This document shows, piece by piece, positions 17,041 to 25,873 of a stretch of 64,000 bases of DNA. Numbering within the stretch: the stretch's first letter is position 1; each line of letters begins with the position of its first letter. Source of the DNA: Saprospiraceae bacterium (GTDB lineage: Bacteria > Bacteroidota > Bacteroidia > Chitinophagales > Saprospiraceae); the NCBI GenBank assembly GCA_020631135.1, contig JAHDHU010000001.1, positions 1-64,000 on the forward strand. The letters run 5' to 3'. Position numbers and translations under genes: made by a program. The notes beneath the pieces are model-generated. The model searched no databases. It was given only the letters and a program-made list of their open reading frames with translations, and was not told where the DNA came from.

Positions 17041-18643
17041 CTTCTTCAAAATTATTAAATAACATACTACTAATCTCAACTTCTAATTCCCAGTTTTCTT
17101 TTAATTTATCCAGTTCTTTAATTGCAATTCTTTCCGGTTGAATTTTATTTGTAAAATCTGCCGGATCCCACTTTCCATTTTTGTTTCTATCTTCAATAAT
17201 TATTAAGCTATACTTTTTAGGAAACAGCTCTTTTAAGGTGAGTTTTTCTTGTTCCGGAAAGAAAGAAAACTTATCAATTTCTTTTTGACCGTCTAATAAT
17301 TGTAAAACATAAACTTGATCCGAAGCAATGCTGTCGTGGACAAAATGAATTACACCTAACTGTTCTACATTTAAATATTCGAAAGAATAGCCAAAAGAAT
17401 CATTATGCACCCCATTAAAGGAAATCAGACTGCTGTCTCTGACGGACACATTGTAGGGTATGTTTGACAATCTGTTTGGTTCTATCTTCAAGGATTTTTT
17501 ATCAGAAGAAATAGATAATTCAAAATCAATAGCTTGCTTGGAAGTGTCTTGGACAATTATACTGTCTTTGTTAAATGTTAGAATGGGATAATCTAAAAAT
17601 ATCCTAAGACTATCACTGGGTACAATTTTAGATTCGCTTTTGCCTTCATCAATACCAATGCTGAATTCTTTCTTTTTCTTTTTACTCTTTGGTTTAATCT
17701 TAAAAGTATCTTGTTCTATGTACATTGAAAAAGATGGATTGTTAATAGTGTCATACCAGATAAATAAAGAGTCTTTTTCAAAATGACTTAGATAGTTGAT
17801 TTCTTTCGAAAAACTAAAGTCTGGCACTTTATCCAAATTACTACTAAACCCGCATTTTATTTTGCCATCTTGATGGGCTTCTACAGTTAATACTTCAGGT
17901 GCTGAACCTGGTTTTGAAAGAAAGAGTTTGATGTCTTGGTCAAATGAGTCTGTTAGTTCGAATGCCGCATTCGCGAATGCGATATCTTCCACCAAAGAGT
18001 CCCAGGTATAACTTAAGTTTTCATCAGTAATGGCATAAATAGAAAAACTATCCTGTTTAATATTTTCTATGATGAAATTTCCTTCTTTATCTGTTTTATC
18101 GAAGTAAAAAGGTTTTTCTGAATAAACAGCAGAGTCCTGAAGATTATCATAAAGTAGCACTACGGCATTTTCAATCGGCTTACCATCTAATGCATTATAG
18201 ACTTTTCCAGAAATTCTTAATGAGTCAAGTTTGTCACCAGTTCCAAAAACGAAAGTAAAATTTTCAAGAATGTTGCCTTCACGAAAATCTTGTATTGCAT
18301 TGCCAAAATTAATAGTATACGTTGCGCTGTCTCTCAGCACCTCATCTTCACTAAAATCAATGGTCAGTTTTTTGCCGTATGACTTAAATTTTGGAAAATT
18401 TTTAAGAGGTGGTGATATTCCAATTTCTTTTAGTGGATTTTTAAGTTGTATGTATTCATCAAAGACGAGCTCAATCTTATTGGGATAAAAATTGGTTTGG
18501 TAATTTTCAGTGGACTTAGATGCTTCCATTTTGGGAGGATCTTCATCTGGTTCTCCTCCGGTAAGTATTCCTTGAGAAGCACAATTCCACAAAAAGAAGG
18601 TGAAGCCGATAAATAAAATAAGATAAGCTTTCTTAAGGTTCAT
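17021..18643 (-). CDS. Lipoprotein with Big_5 Ig-like domain
   Basis: The gene encodes 540 aa. The lipoprotein signal ends at Cys21 (LWNC). The first 110 mature residues match the bacterial Ig-like (Big_5) fold: [14 protein letters not shown], then GKKLTIDF and [17 protein letters not shown] CarboxypepD-like [18 protein letters not shown] domain follows near residues 155-210, then long beta-rich sequence. Such proteins are common in Bacteroidota next to envelope genes; the function is unknown. It sits between xerD (no gap) and lptB (20-base overlap). A 16-base perfect palindrome lies within it at 17966. Confidence 0.8.
   Translation of the reverse strand: MNLKKAYLILFIGFTFFLWNCASQGILTGGEPDEDPPKMEASKSTENYQTNFYPNKIELVFDEYIQLKNPLKEIGISPPLKNFPKFKSYGKKLTIDFSEDEVLRDSATYTINFGNAIQDFREGNILENFTFVFGTGDKLDSLRISGKVYNALDGKPIENAVVLLYDNLQDSAVYSEKPFYFDKTDKEGNFIIENIKQDSFSIYAITDENLSYTWDSLVEDIAFANAAFELTDSFDQDIKLFLSKPGSAPEVLTVEAHQDGKIKCGFSSNLDKVPDFSFSKEINYLSHFEKDSLFIWYDTINNPSFSMYIEQDTFKIKPKSKKKKKEFSIGIDEGKSESKIVPSDSLRIFLDYPILTFNKDSIIVQDTSKQAIDFELSISSDKKSLKIEPNRLSNIPYNVSVRDSSLISFNGVHNDSFGYSFEYLNVEQLGVIHFVHDSIASDQVYVLQLLDGQKEIDKFSFFPEQEKLTLKELFPKKYSLIIIEDRNKNGKWDPADFTNKIQPERIAIKELDKLKENWELEVEISSMLFNNFEEDDPKGK
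17966..17981. repeat. CGCATTCGCGAATGCG perfect palindrome
   Basis: A 16-base perfect palindrome inside the Big_5 lipoprotein gene, read on the minus strand as I-A-F-A-N-A. The identical 16-mer occurs at 40832 and 53735. Confidence 0.9.
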
Positions 18644-19573
18644 CTAAGAATATACGCTTGAATGCTGCTTTTTGTTTCTTGGGTGATACTTCAAGATAGT
18701 ATCTCTTAAGAAATCTGTATTTAAATGAGTATAAATTTCTGTAGTAGTTATGGATTCGTGACCCAACATATCTTGAACTGCTCTTAAATCTGCACCGCCT
18801 TCTACCAAATGTGTCGCAAATGAATGCCTAAAAGTATGTGGACTCACGTTTTTCTTTAGACCCGCTTTATCTACACAATCTTTGATTACATTAAAAACGG
18901 TTATTCTGGACAATTTTTTACCTCGTCTATTTAAAAAAAGAAAATCTTCGTGATCCGAATGGATATTATCCATATGGTTTCGATATCCTTCTACATAAAA
19001 ACCGATTTGTTTTATAGCCTCACTTCCAATAGGCACAATGCGCTCTTTATTGTTTTTTCCTAATACTTGAACAAATCCTTCACTAGGATAATAATGACTA
19101 AGCCTCAAAGTGATCAATTCAGAAACCCGAAGCCCACAAGCATAAAGTGTTTCCAACATTGCTCGATTTCGTTGACCATGGGCGGTACTCATGTCTATGG
19201 TTGCAAGTACCATTGTTATTTCATCGTAACTGAGGACATCTGGAATTTTTCTTGGGAGCTTTGGACCTTCTAATAGATCAGTAGGAGAGTCTTCAATAAG
19301 ATCTTCTAGAAGTAAGAATTTGTAAAAGGCTTTAATTCCTGAGATAATTCGGGCTTGTGAGCGGGCACCTAATCCTATTTTATTTATCCAATGAATGAAT
19401 TTTTCTAAGTCTTTAAAGCTCACTTCCAGCGGACTGATCATATTTTCTGATGATAGAAAATATTGATGCAATTTCAACACGTCGTCTTCATAAGCCATTA
19501 CGGAGTTTTCCGATAAAGAACGCTCTAACATCAAATAGGCCTTAAAACCATTAATTGCTGAATTCCAGTCCAT
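18644..19573 (-). CDS. xerD: Tyrosine recombinase XerD
   Basis: The gene encodes 309 aa. An N-terminal SAM-like DNA-binding domain (1-95) precedes the catalytic domain. All catalytic residues are visible: Arg149 (CGLRVSEL), Lys173, His246 and Arg249 ([11 protein letters not shown]), His272 (LGHESI) and the nucleophile Tyr281. The length and the [19 protein letters not shown] block fit the housekeeping XerC/XerD class that resolves chromosome dimers at dif, not a phage integrase. It heads an operon with the Big_5 lipoprotein and lptB. XerC and XerD cannot be told apart with certainty here. Confidence 0.92.
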   Translation of the reverse strand: MDWNSAINGFKAYLMLERSLSENSVMAYEDDVLKLHQYFLSSENMISPLEVSFKDLEKFIHWINKIGLGARSQARIISGIKAFYKFLLLEDLIEDSPTDLLEGPKLPRKIPDVLSYDEITMVLATIDMSTAHGQRNRAMLETLYACGLRVSELITLRLSHYYPSEGFVQVLGKNNKERIVPIGSEAIKQIGFYVEGYRNHMDNIHSDHEDFLFLNRRGKKLSRITVFNVIKDCVDKAGLKKNVSPHTFRHSFATHLVEGGADLRAVQDMLGHESITTTEIYTHLNTDFLRDTILKYHPRNKKQHSSVYS

Positions 19574-19621
19574 CCCTTAAAGATATTAAAGAAAATCGTA
19601 ATATGTTATGGCGCTTAATTG

Positions 19622-19661
19622 ACAGAATGATTAAAATTTAAAAGGTTTTTGTCATTTCTGT
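19622..19661. promoter_or_regulatory. Imperfect inverted repeat upstream of the DUF4856 operon
   Basis: ACAGAATGA (19622-19630) can pair with TCATTTCTGT (19652-19661) with one bulged base. It lies in the divergent region between xerD and the DUF4856 gene. An operator is possible; the evidence is weak. Confidence 0.25.
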
Positions 19662-19744
19662 TTAAAGGAGCTTTTTTCTTTCATTTTTTAAGAATCTGTT
19701 CGTTTATTTGTGCTTAATTAGATTAAATCCAAATAAAAATAGCA

Positions 19745-20941
19745 GTGATAATCAACCGCATAGTTGTTCTTTTATTCATTATTGGATTCAGTGCTTGTGA
19801 AGAAAGCAGCAATATTGATGTTCCAATCACATATAACTTCGAACGAAATGGAGAATCTTCGGTTTCTTTTGAGGGCCAAACGATAAGAATTTTAATGGCT
19901 GAAGAGTTGATTAGCTCAATGGCTGACTTTAATCAAACAAAAGAACAGTTGTTAGAAATGTATTCTAATCAAACTTCTAATGGTGATGATGCCAATCCAT
20001 TTAGTATTGAATGGTTAAATGAATCGACTAAAAGCATAAAATCAAAAGTTGCTGCCTCAAGAGATTTTTATTCTGCGAACGCAGCAGAAAGCGCTTTAAT
20101 CAGGGGAGATCTAGAATCATGGATTCTAAATCAAGTTCAAGAAATATATAGTAATCAATCGGTAGCTGCCACGAAGGGACAGGCTGGCCAAATTGCCGAT
20201 GGTAGCTCAGTAAGATATGTCAATAAAAAAGGATTAGAATACAATCAAGTTGTAGGTAAGGCATTAATTGGAGCTTTGATGATAGATCAAATGTGTAACA
20301 ATTACTTAAGCCAATCGGTTTTGGATGAAGCTGACAATATTGACAATAACGATGCTGGAATATTAGCTATGGATAAGAATTATACTACGATGGAACACAA
20401 ATGGGATGAAGCCTATGGATATCTTTTTGGAGCTTCTGCCAATAGCGATGATCCAACAGGGACAATTGGAAGTGATGATTCATTCTTAAACAAATACCTC
20501 GGGAGAGTAGATGGAGATGATGATTTTTCTGGAATCGGAATAGATATTTACAATGCATTTAAATTGGGCCGAGCAGCCATTGTTGCCGGTAACTATAAAG
20601 TTAGAGATGAGCAAGCCGAAATACTAAGAGAAAAATTGGCTACAGTTATTGGGGTAAGAGCAGTTTATTATTTACAGAAAGGAAAAAATTCATTGTCTTC
20701 CAGAGCATGGGGCACTGCCTTTCATGATTTGTCTGAAGGATTTGGATTTATTTATAGCCTGCAATTTTGTCGACAAAGCAATAGTTCATTGCCTTATTTT
20801 TCTCGAACTGAGGTTAACAACTTTATTGAGCAATTATTGGAAGCTAACGGATTTTGGGATGTTTCAGCAAATACTTTAGATCAAATCTCTAAAGAGATAG
20901 CTGACAAATTTGAATTCACAGTGGAACAAGCAGCCAATTAA
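19745..20941 (+). CDS. DUF4856 lipoprotein (GTG start)
   Basis: The gene encodes 398 aa from a GTG start, the only one that keeps the lipoprotein signal (lipobox FSAC, Cys18). The start of the mature domain, NFERNGESSVSFEGQTIRILMAEEL, is characteristic of DUF4856. Other family-like blocks are KGLEYNQVVGKALIGALMIDQ (about 160-180), KWDEAYGYLFGA (about 217-230) and RAWGTAFHDLSEGFGF (about 320-335). DUF4856 proteins usually accompany imelysin-like proteins and are all-helical; the biochemical role is unknown. It is followed after 9 bases by the imelysin gene, so it is the first gene of a four-gene operon. Confidence 0.85.
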   Translation: MIINRIVVLLFIIGFSACEESSNIDVPITYNFERNGESSVSFEGQTIRILMAEELISSMADFNQTKEQLLEMYSNQTSNGDDANPFSIEWLNESTKSIKSKVAASRDFYSANAAESALIRGDLESWILNQVQEIYSNQSVAATKGQAGQIADGSSVRYVNKKGLEYNQVVGKALIGALMIDQMCNNYLSQSVLDEADNIDNNDAGILAMDKNYTTMEHKWDEAYGYLFGASANSDDPTGTIGSDDSFLNKYLGRVDGDDDFSGIGIDIYNAFKLGRAAIVAGNYKVRDEQAEILREKLATVIGVRAVYYLQKGKNSLSSRAWGTAFHDLSEGFGFIYSLQFCRQSNSSLPYFSRTEVNNFIEQLLEANGFWDVSANTLDQISKEIADKFEFTVEQAAN

Positions 20942-20950
20942 TTTAAAGAA

Positions 20951-22054
20951 ATGTCTAAAGCGAAATACATAATTTGTTTTTTGAGTTTGAGTGTATTGTT
21001 TTTGCACTCTTGTGGTGATGCTGAAAAGTCCTTCAATGATGAATATGATCGCCAAGCGATGTTGGCGTTTTGGGCTGATCAAATAATTATTCCCGCCTTC
21101 GCGGAATACAACACGAAACTTATTGAACTTGATACCGATGCAACGAATTTTATTTCCAATCCCTCTGTTACATCCTTAAATGAACTCAGAGAGAGTTATA
21201 TTCTAGCTGCTAAAAATTGGCAATATGTTTCCATGTTTGATATCGGCAAAGCAGAGGAAATCGGTCTAAGAAATTACAGCAATATTTTCCCAACAAACGA
21301 ATCTGAAATCGAATCAAATATTACCGCCAATGCGTATGACTTGAGTTTGCCTTCTAACTTTGATGCACAGGGATTGCCAGCATTGGATTATTTGTTGTTT
21401 GGTTCCGGTTCGAGTGATGCTGAAATTTTGAATTTTTTTTCAGTAACAAGTCGTACTAATTATTTAAAAGCCTTGACTCAAAGACTTGTTGAATTAACTA
21501 CCATGGTTTTAAATGATTGGAACAGTAGCTTTCGCGAGACTTTTGTTTCAAATGATGGATCATCTGCAATTTCTTCGGTGGATAAGTTGACCAACGATTT
21601 TTTACTTTATTATGAAAAGTTTTTTCGAGCAGGTAAAATAGGAATACCAGCAGGAATCTTTTCAGGGAATATTGCCGGTGAAAAAGTAGAGGCTCCTTAT
21701 TCGGGTCAATATTCTAAGATGTTGTTTGAAGAATCACTAAAAGCAATTCAAAAATTTTATCAAGGCATTTCATTTGATGGAACTGTATCCGGACCTAGTT
21801 TACGAGATTACACGGATTACGCGACAGAAATCACAGGAGTTTCAAACATTTCTTCGAGAGTTTTAAACGGGTGGGACATAGTAGAGGAAAAAATCCAAGA
21901 ATTAGATGCTGATTTTAAAAATCAGATCGAAAACGACAATGGTAAAATGCTTGAAACTTATGATGAAATTCAAAAAGTGGTAGTAATACTAAAAGTAGAT
22001 ATGATGCAAGCGCTTTGCATACAGGTTGATTTTGTTGACGCTGATGGTGATTGA
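20951..22054 (+). CDS. Imelysin-family lipoprotein
   Basis: The gene encodes 367 aa. The lipoprotein signal ends at Cys21 (LHSC). The body matches the helical imelysin/IrpA-like fold: FWADQIIIPAFAEYNTKLIELD near the start, ESYILAAKNWQYVSMFDIG, and QGLPALDYLLFG at the place where imelysins carry GxHxxE. Here the His is Pro and the Glu is Asp, so the classical metal motif is altered. Family members are tied to iron uptake. The stop overlaps the next ATG (TGATG), so the two are translationally coupled. Confidence 0.85.
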   Translation: MSKAKYIICFLSLSVLFLHSCGDAEKSFNDEYDRQAMLAFWADQIIIPAFAEYNTKLIELDTDATNFISNPSVTSLNELRESYILAAKNWQYVSMFDIGKAEEIGLRNYSNIFPTNESEIESNITANAYDLSLPSNFDAQGLPALDYLLFGSGSSDAEILNFFSVTSRTNYLKALTQRLVELTTMVLNDWNSSFRETFVSNDGSSAISSVDKLTNDFLLYYEKFFRAGKIGIPAGIFSGNIAGEKVEAPYSGQYSKMLFEESLKAIQKFYQGISFDGTVSGPSLRDYTDYATEITGVSNISSRVLNGWDIVEEKIQELDADFKNQIENDNGKMLETYDEIQKVVVILKVDMMQALCIQVDFVDADGD

Positions 22055-23406
22055 TGATAGCAAGCATTGACAAGTATTTGAACAAAACAACGAAGGCCGC
22101 TCCATTAGCGGTCTTTCGTATTTTATTTGGGATGCTCATGAGTTTTAGCATCATTAGATTTTGGTATCATGGTTGGATTGAAAAATTGTATCTAGAACCA
22201 AAATTTCATTTTCACTATTTGGGATTTGAATGGATACAGGTTCCTGGAAGATGGGTTTATCTCCTCTTTTTTATTTGCGGAGTTTCTGCATTGCTATTTG
22301 CACTGGGTTTTAAATATCGACTTAGTATAATTACATTTTTCTTGAGTTTTACTTACATCGAGTTGATGGATAAGACCACCTACTTGAATCATTATTATTT
22401 TGTTTCGGTGGTTAGCCTCATCTTAATTTTCCTGCCAGCTAACATGTGGTTTTCCATCGATGCGACTCGAGATAAAAACCTACGATCAGCCAATATTCCT
22501 AGATGGTGTATTGACAGTGTGATGCTATTTGTTGCGTTGGTTTATTTTTATGCGGGACTTGCTAAACTCAATTCGGATTGGATGCTTAATGCATTGCCTT
22601 TAGGTATATGGTTGCCAATCAAGTCGAATATTCCAATCATTGGACCGCTATTGGATGAGAAATGGTTGCATTATTTATTTAGCTGGGGTGGAGCAATTTA
22701 TGATCTCACTATAGTTTTTTTCTTAATGTGGAGGAGAACCAGGTTGTTTGCGTTTGCTGCCGTAGTCTTCTTTCACTTAATCACTCGAATATTATTTCCG
22801 ATTGGGATGTTTCCATATATCATGATCATAAGTACTTTGTTATTTTTCGATGCTTCCATTCATGAATATGTACTAAAAAAAATTGACCGCTTTATAGGTA
22901 AGTCTTTTTATCACAATGAAAACAAAACGAGTATAGTAAATAAAAGTGATTTCACATCAAAGCTTGCCCCTATCATGGTAGCAGTTGTGTTGATCATACA
23001 AATTGTACTTCCTTGGAGATTTACCCTTTATCCAGGAAATCTATTTTGGACAGAACAAGGCTATCGTTTTTCGTGGCGAGTGATGTTGATGGAAAAAACG
23101 GCATACGCTAATTTTAAAATCGTAGATGGTGAAACAGGAAAACGGTTTTATGTACAGAATGAAGATTTTCTGACTCCGTTCCAGCAAAAACAAATGAGCA
23201 CCCAAGCTGATTTTATTGTAGAGTATGCTCATTATTTGGGCAAGCATTTCGAAGATCAAGGACATCAAAATGTTGAGGTGTATGTCGAAAGTGTTGCTTC
23301 TCTGAATGGGAGGCCAAGCCAAGAATATATTCGTTCAGATGTGGATTTACTTAAGATTAAAAATTCATTAAAACACAAAGATATTTTCGTTCCAATCAAT
23401 GATTAG
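22054..23406 (+). CDS. Vitamin K-dependent gamma-carboxylase homologue (HTTM domain)
   Basis: The integral membrane protein has 450 aa from the ATG at 22054 (TGATG overlap). Several helices fill residues 15-300, the HTTM/VKG carboxylase domain. Motifs can be matched to human GGCX from memory: DKTTYLNHYYF (about 106-116) against the NNHSY region with His160, and YFYAGLAKLNSDWM (164-177, Lys171) against YFIAGVKKLDADWV with Lys218. After the last helix, WTEQGYRFSWRVMLMEKT and FKIVDGETGKRFYV resemble the lumenal C-terminal domain. It is therefore a near full-length homologue, not just an HTTM fragment. The substrate is unknown; the neighbouring lipoproteins are candidates. Confidence 0.85.
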   Translation: MIASIDKYLNKTTKAAPLAVFRILFGMLMSFSIIRFWYHGWIEKLYLEPKFHFHYLGFEWIQVPGRWVYLLFFICGVSALLFALGFKYRLSIITFFLSFTYIELMDKTTYLNHYYFVSVVSLILIFLPANMWFSIDATRDKNLRSANIPRWCIDSVMLFVALVYFYAGLAKLNSDWMLNALPLGIWLPIKSNIPIIGPLLDEKWLHYLFSWGGAIYDLTIVFFLMWRRTRLFAFAAVVFFHLITRILFPIGMFPYIMIISTLLFFDASIHEYVLKKIDRFIGKSFYHNENKTSIVNKSDFTSKLAPIMVAVVLIIQIVLPWRFTLYPGNLFWTEQGYRFSWRVMLMEKTAYANFKIVDGETGKRFYVQNEDFLTPFQQKQMSTQADFIVEYAHYLGKHFEDQGHQNVEVYVESVASLNGRPSQEYIRSDVDLLKIKNSLKHKDIFVPIND

Positions 23407-25873
23407 GCTTAAGAAAAATATCACGCTAATAATTTTTTTCTTTCCAATCGTTTTGATTGGACAATATACCTTAAAGGTTAATGTAGTTTCAGAAGAAGAA
23501 AATTTGCCATTGCAAAATGTAGAGCTATATCATAAAGTAGAAGGGAAAATTTATTTGAGTGATGCTAAGGGGTTTTTGCAAATTGATGATTTGGCAAAAG
23601 CGAAGCATGAATTTTTAGTTTTTAGAGAAGATTTTGATATTCTGAATAAAGAAATTGATCTTGATTCTGACACAACGATATTGATTCAATTGAGATCATT
23701 ATCCGTTGCATTAAATGCCATCGAAATAGCTGAACGAAAAAAAGAAATTTTCCAAATCAGGCATCTCAAAGACGTGGAAGGCACGGCAATTTACGCAGGG
23801 AAAAAGTCTGAAGTTGTATTGATGGATTTGGTCCGAGGAAATGTGGCCATCAATCAAGCACGTCAAGTATACGCTCAGGTTTCTGGTCTAAATATTTACG
23901 AAGGATCAGATGGTGGATTACAATTAAATTTAGGAGGCAGAGGTTTGGACCCCAATCGTACATCTAATTTTAATACAAGGCAAAATGGATACGATATCAG
24001 TGCAGATGTTTTAGGTTATCCAGAAAATTACTATACACCACCTACAGAAGCATTGGAAGAAATTCGCATTGTAAGAGGCGCAAGTTCTTTACAGTACGGA
24101 ACTCAGTTTGGAGGTTTGATAGATTTTCGAATAAAGAAAGCCCCAAACTTTAAAAAATTTGATTTGCAAACTAGCCATACAATTGGTTCTTATGGTTTGT
24201 ATTCGAGCTTGACAAATTTTGGTGTCAACCGATCAAAGGTTTCGGTCAATGGTTTTTATCAATATAAGAGAGGTAATGGTTTTCGAGAAAATTCACAATT
24301 TAAATCGAACAATTTGTGGCTTGCTGTTGATTACAAATTGAGTACGCAGACCAACGTCGAATTCGAGTTTACCTACTTTAATTATTTGGCCAAACAGGCA
24401 GGTGGATTGACAGATCAACAATTTGAAATAGATCCTCAGATGAGTACTAGATCCAGAAATTGGTTTGGGGTAGATTGGAAATTATATAATCTAGAGTTTA
24501 TTCATGAGTTTAAAAAAGATCATAAAATTTCGTTGAGCTTATTTGCTTTGGATGCTGCGCGTAATGCCTTAGGATTTAGAGGGAATCCTTCCAATTTAAA
24601 TGAAAATCCAATAACCGCCTTAGATGAGCAGGATTTACAAGGTCAATTTATTTTACCGAGAGACTTAATCAAAGGAACTTTTAGAAATGCGGGATTTGAA
24701 TTTAGATATATTCAGCCTTTATATGTTGGCGAAATAAAGTCTATCGCTTTGGTTGGACAAAAGTTGTTCAAAGCAAAAAACGCATCGATCCAAGGACCTG
24801 GTTCAAATGGTGTAGATCCTGAGTTTAGTTTTTCGAATGAATTGTATCCTGATTATCCCAGCCAATCCAATTTTCTATTTCCTAATTTTAATTATTCCGC
24901 ATTCGCGGAAAATATATTTTATCTAAATCCACGATTTTCTATTACTCCTGGCATAAGATGGGAATACATTAAAACCCAATCAGAAGGAAATTACAATCAG
25001 GTAATTTTTGATAACGCAGGAAATCCAATCGCCAATAACCTCTTGACGGATGATCGACTCTTAGAAAGAAATTTTTTATTGTTGGGTATTGGAATTCAAC
25101 ATAAGAAGAGTGAAAATTTTCAATGCGTTTTCAACTTTTCTCAAAACTATAGATCGGTAACTTTTAGTGATATTCGAACAGTGAGTCCAACCTTCGTTAT
25201 CGATCCTGATATCAAAGACGAAACAGGATTTACAGCGGACTTTGGAATAAAAGGGAGGTATGGAAAATACCTTTCTTATGACCTAAGTACTTACGGTATT
25301 CTATATGACAATAGGATAGGAATTATTTTGGATGATCGTGCAAATCGGATTAGGAAAAATATTGGTAAAGCTTTAATAGGAGGTCTTGAATCTTTGTTGA
25401 CTTTTAACCCAGTACGTTTTATCAATGACTCTACTTCATTATGGTCAACAAACATGTTCGTCAATATGGCTATCACTACCTCCCGTTATATTGAATCTGA
25501 AGAAAGCAATGTTGTAGGAAAACAAGTAGAGTTTATACCTCTAATAAATTTAAAAACGGGTGTTGATTTGGCTTACAAACGAACTCAGATAAGTGCCCAA
25601 TACAGTTTTATTTCAAAGCAGTATACGGATGTTCAAAATTCTTCGATAGCTCCAGCTGGAGATAATCGAAGTGGTATAATTGGAGAAATTCCTGCTTATC
25701 AAATATTCGACTTGCATCTAAGTCATAATTTGGATAGAGTCGAAATTAGTGCTGGAGTAAATAATTTGTTCGACGCTGCCTATTTTACTCGACGTGCAAC
25801 GGGTTATCCTGGTCCAGGAATAATTCCTTCGACTGGCAGAAACTTTTACTTTGGTGTCAATTGGAAGCTTTGA
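23399..25873 (+). CDS. TonB-dependent receptor
   Basis: The gene encodes 824 aa: a signal peptide (1-21, LIG then Q), a carboxypeptidase-like regulatory domain (about 22-110, LPLQNVELYHKVEG), a plug (about 115-240, with VYAQVSGLNIYEGSDGG, RTSNFNTRQNGYDISAD and IRIVRGASSLQYG) and a 22-strand-type barrel ending RNFYFGVNWKL. The plug is most like the FecA/siderophore group. The ATG overlaps the end of the gamma-carboxylase-like gene by eight bases (ATGATTAG), so the receptor belongs to the same operon. The cargo is unknown; iron or another metal complex is inferred from the imelysin neighbour. The 3' end overlaps the convergent gene by 17 bases. Confidence 0.93.
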   Translation: MIRLKKNITLIIFFFPIVLIGQYTLKVNVVSEEENLPLQNVELYHKVEGKIYLSDAKGFLQIDDLAKAKHEFLVFREDFDILNKEIDLDSDTTILIQLRSLSVALNAIEIAERKKEIFQIRHLKDVEGTAIYAGKKSEVVLMDLVRGNVAINQARQVYAQVSGLNIYEGSDGGLQLNLGGRGLDPNRTSNFNTRQNGYDISADVLGYPENYYTPPTEALEEIRIVRGASSLQYGTQFGGLIDFRIKKAPNFKKFDLQTSHTIGSYGLYSSLTNFGVNRSKVSVNGFYQYKRGNGFRENSQFKSNNLWLAVDYKLSTQTNVEFEFTYFNYLAKQAGGLTDQQFEIDPQMSTRSRNWFGVDWKLYNLEFIHEFKKDHKISLSLFALDAARNALGFRGNPSNLNENPITALDEQDLQGQFILPRDLIKGTFRNAGFEFRYIQPLYVGEIKSIALVGQKLFKAKNASIQGPGSNGVDPEFSFSNELYPDYPSQSNFLFPNFNYSAFAENIFYLNPRFSITPGIRWEYIKTQSEGNYNQVIFDNAGNPIANNLLTDDRLLERNFLLLGIGIQHKKSENFQCVFNFSQNYRSVTFSDIRTVSPTFVIDPDIKDETGFTADFGIKGRYGKYLSYDLSTYGILYDNRIGIILDDRANRIRKNIGKALIGGLESLLTFNPVRFINDSTSLWSTNMFVNMAITTSRYIESEESNVVGKQVEFIPLINLKTGVDLAYKRTQISAQYSFISKQYTDVQNSSIAPAGDNRSGIIGEIPAYQIFDLHLSHNLDRVEISAGVNNLFDAAYFTRRATGYPGPGIIPSTGRNFYFGVNWKL
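24895..24910. repeat. TTCCGC-ATTC-GCGGAA inverted repeat
   Basis: Six-base arms flank ATTC; it is a divergent relative of CGCATTCGCGAATGCG. It is read as S-A-F-A-E in the TonB receptor, again with A-F-A in frame. Confidence 0.5.

Noticed and set aside
18644-19573. The tyrosine recombinase as the integrase of a mobile element
   Set aside because: It has housekeeping Xer length and motifs and sits in an lptB operon, with no attachment-site repeats, tRNA or phage genes nearby.
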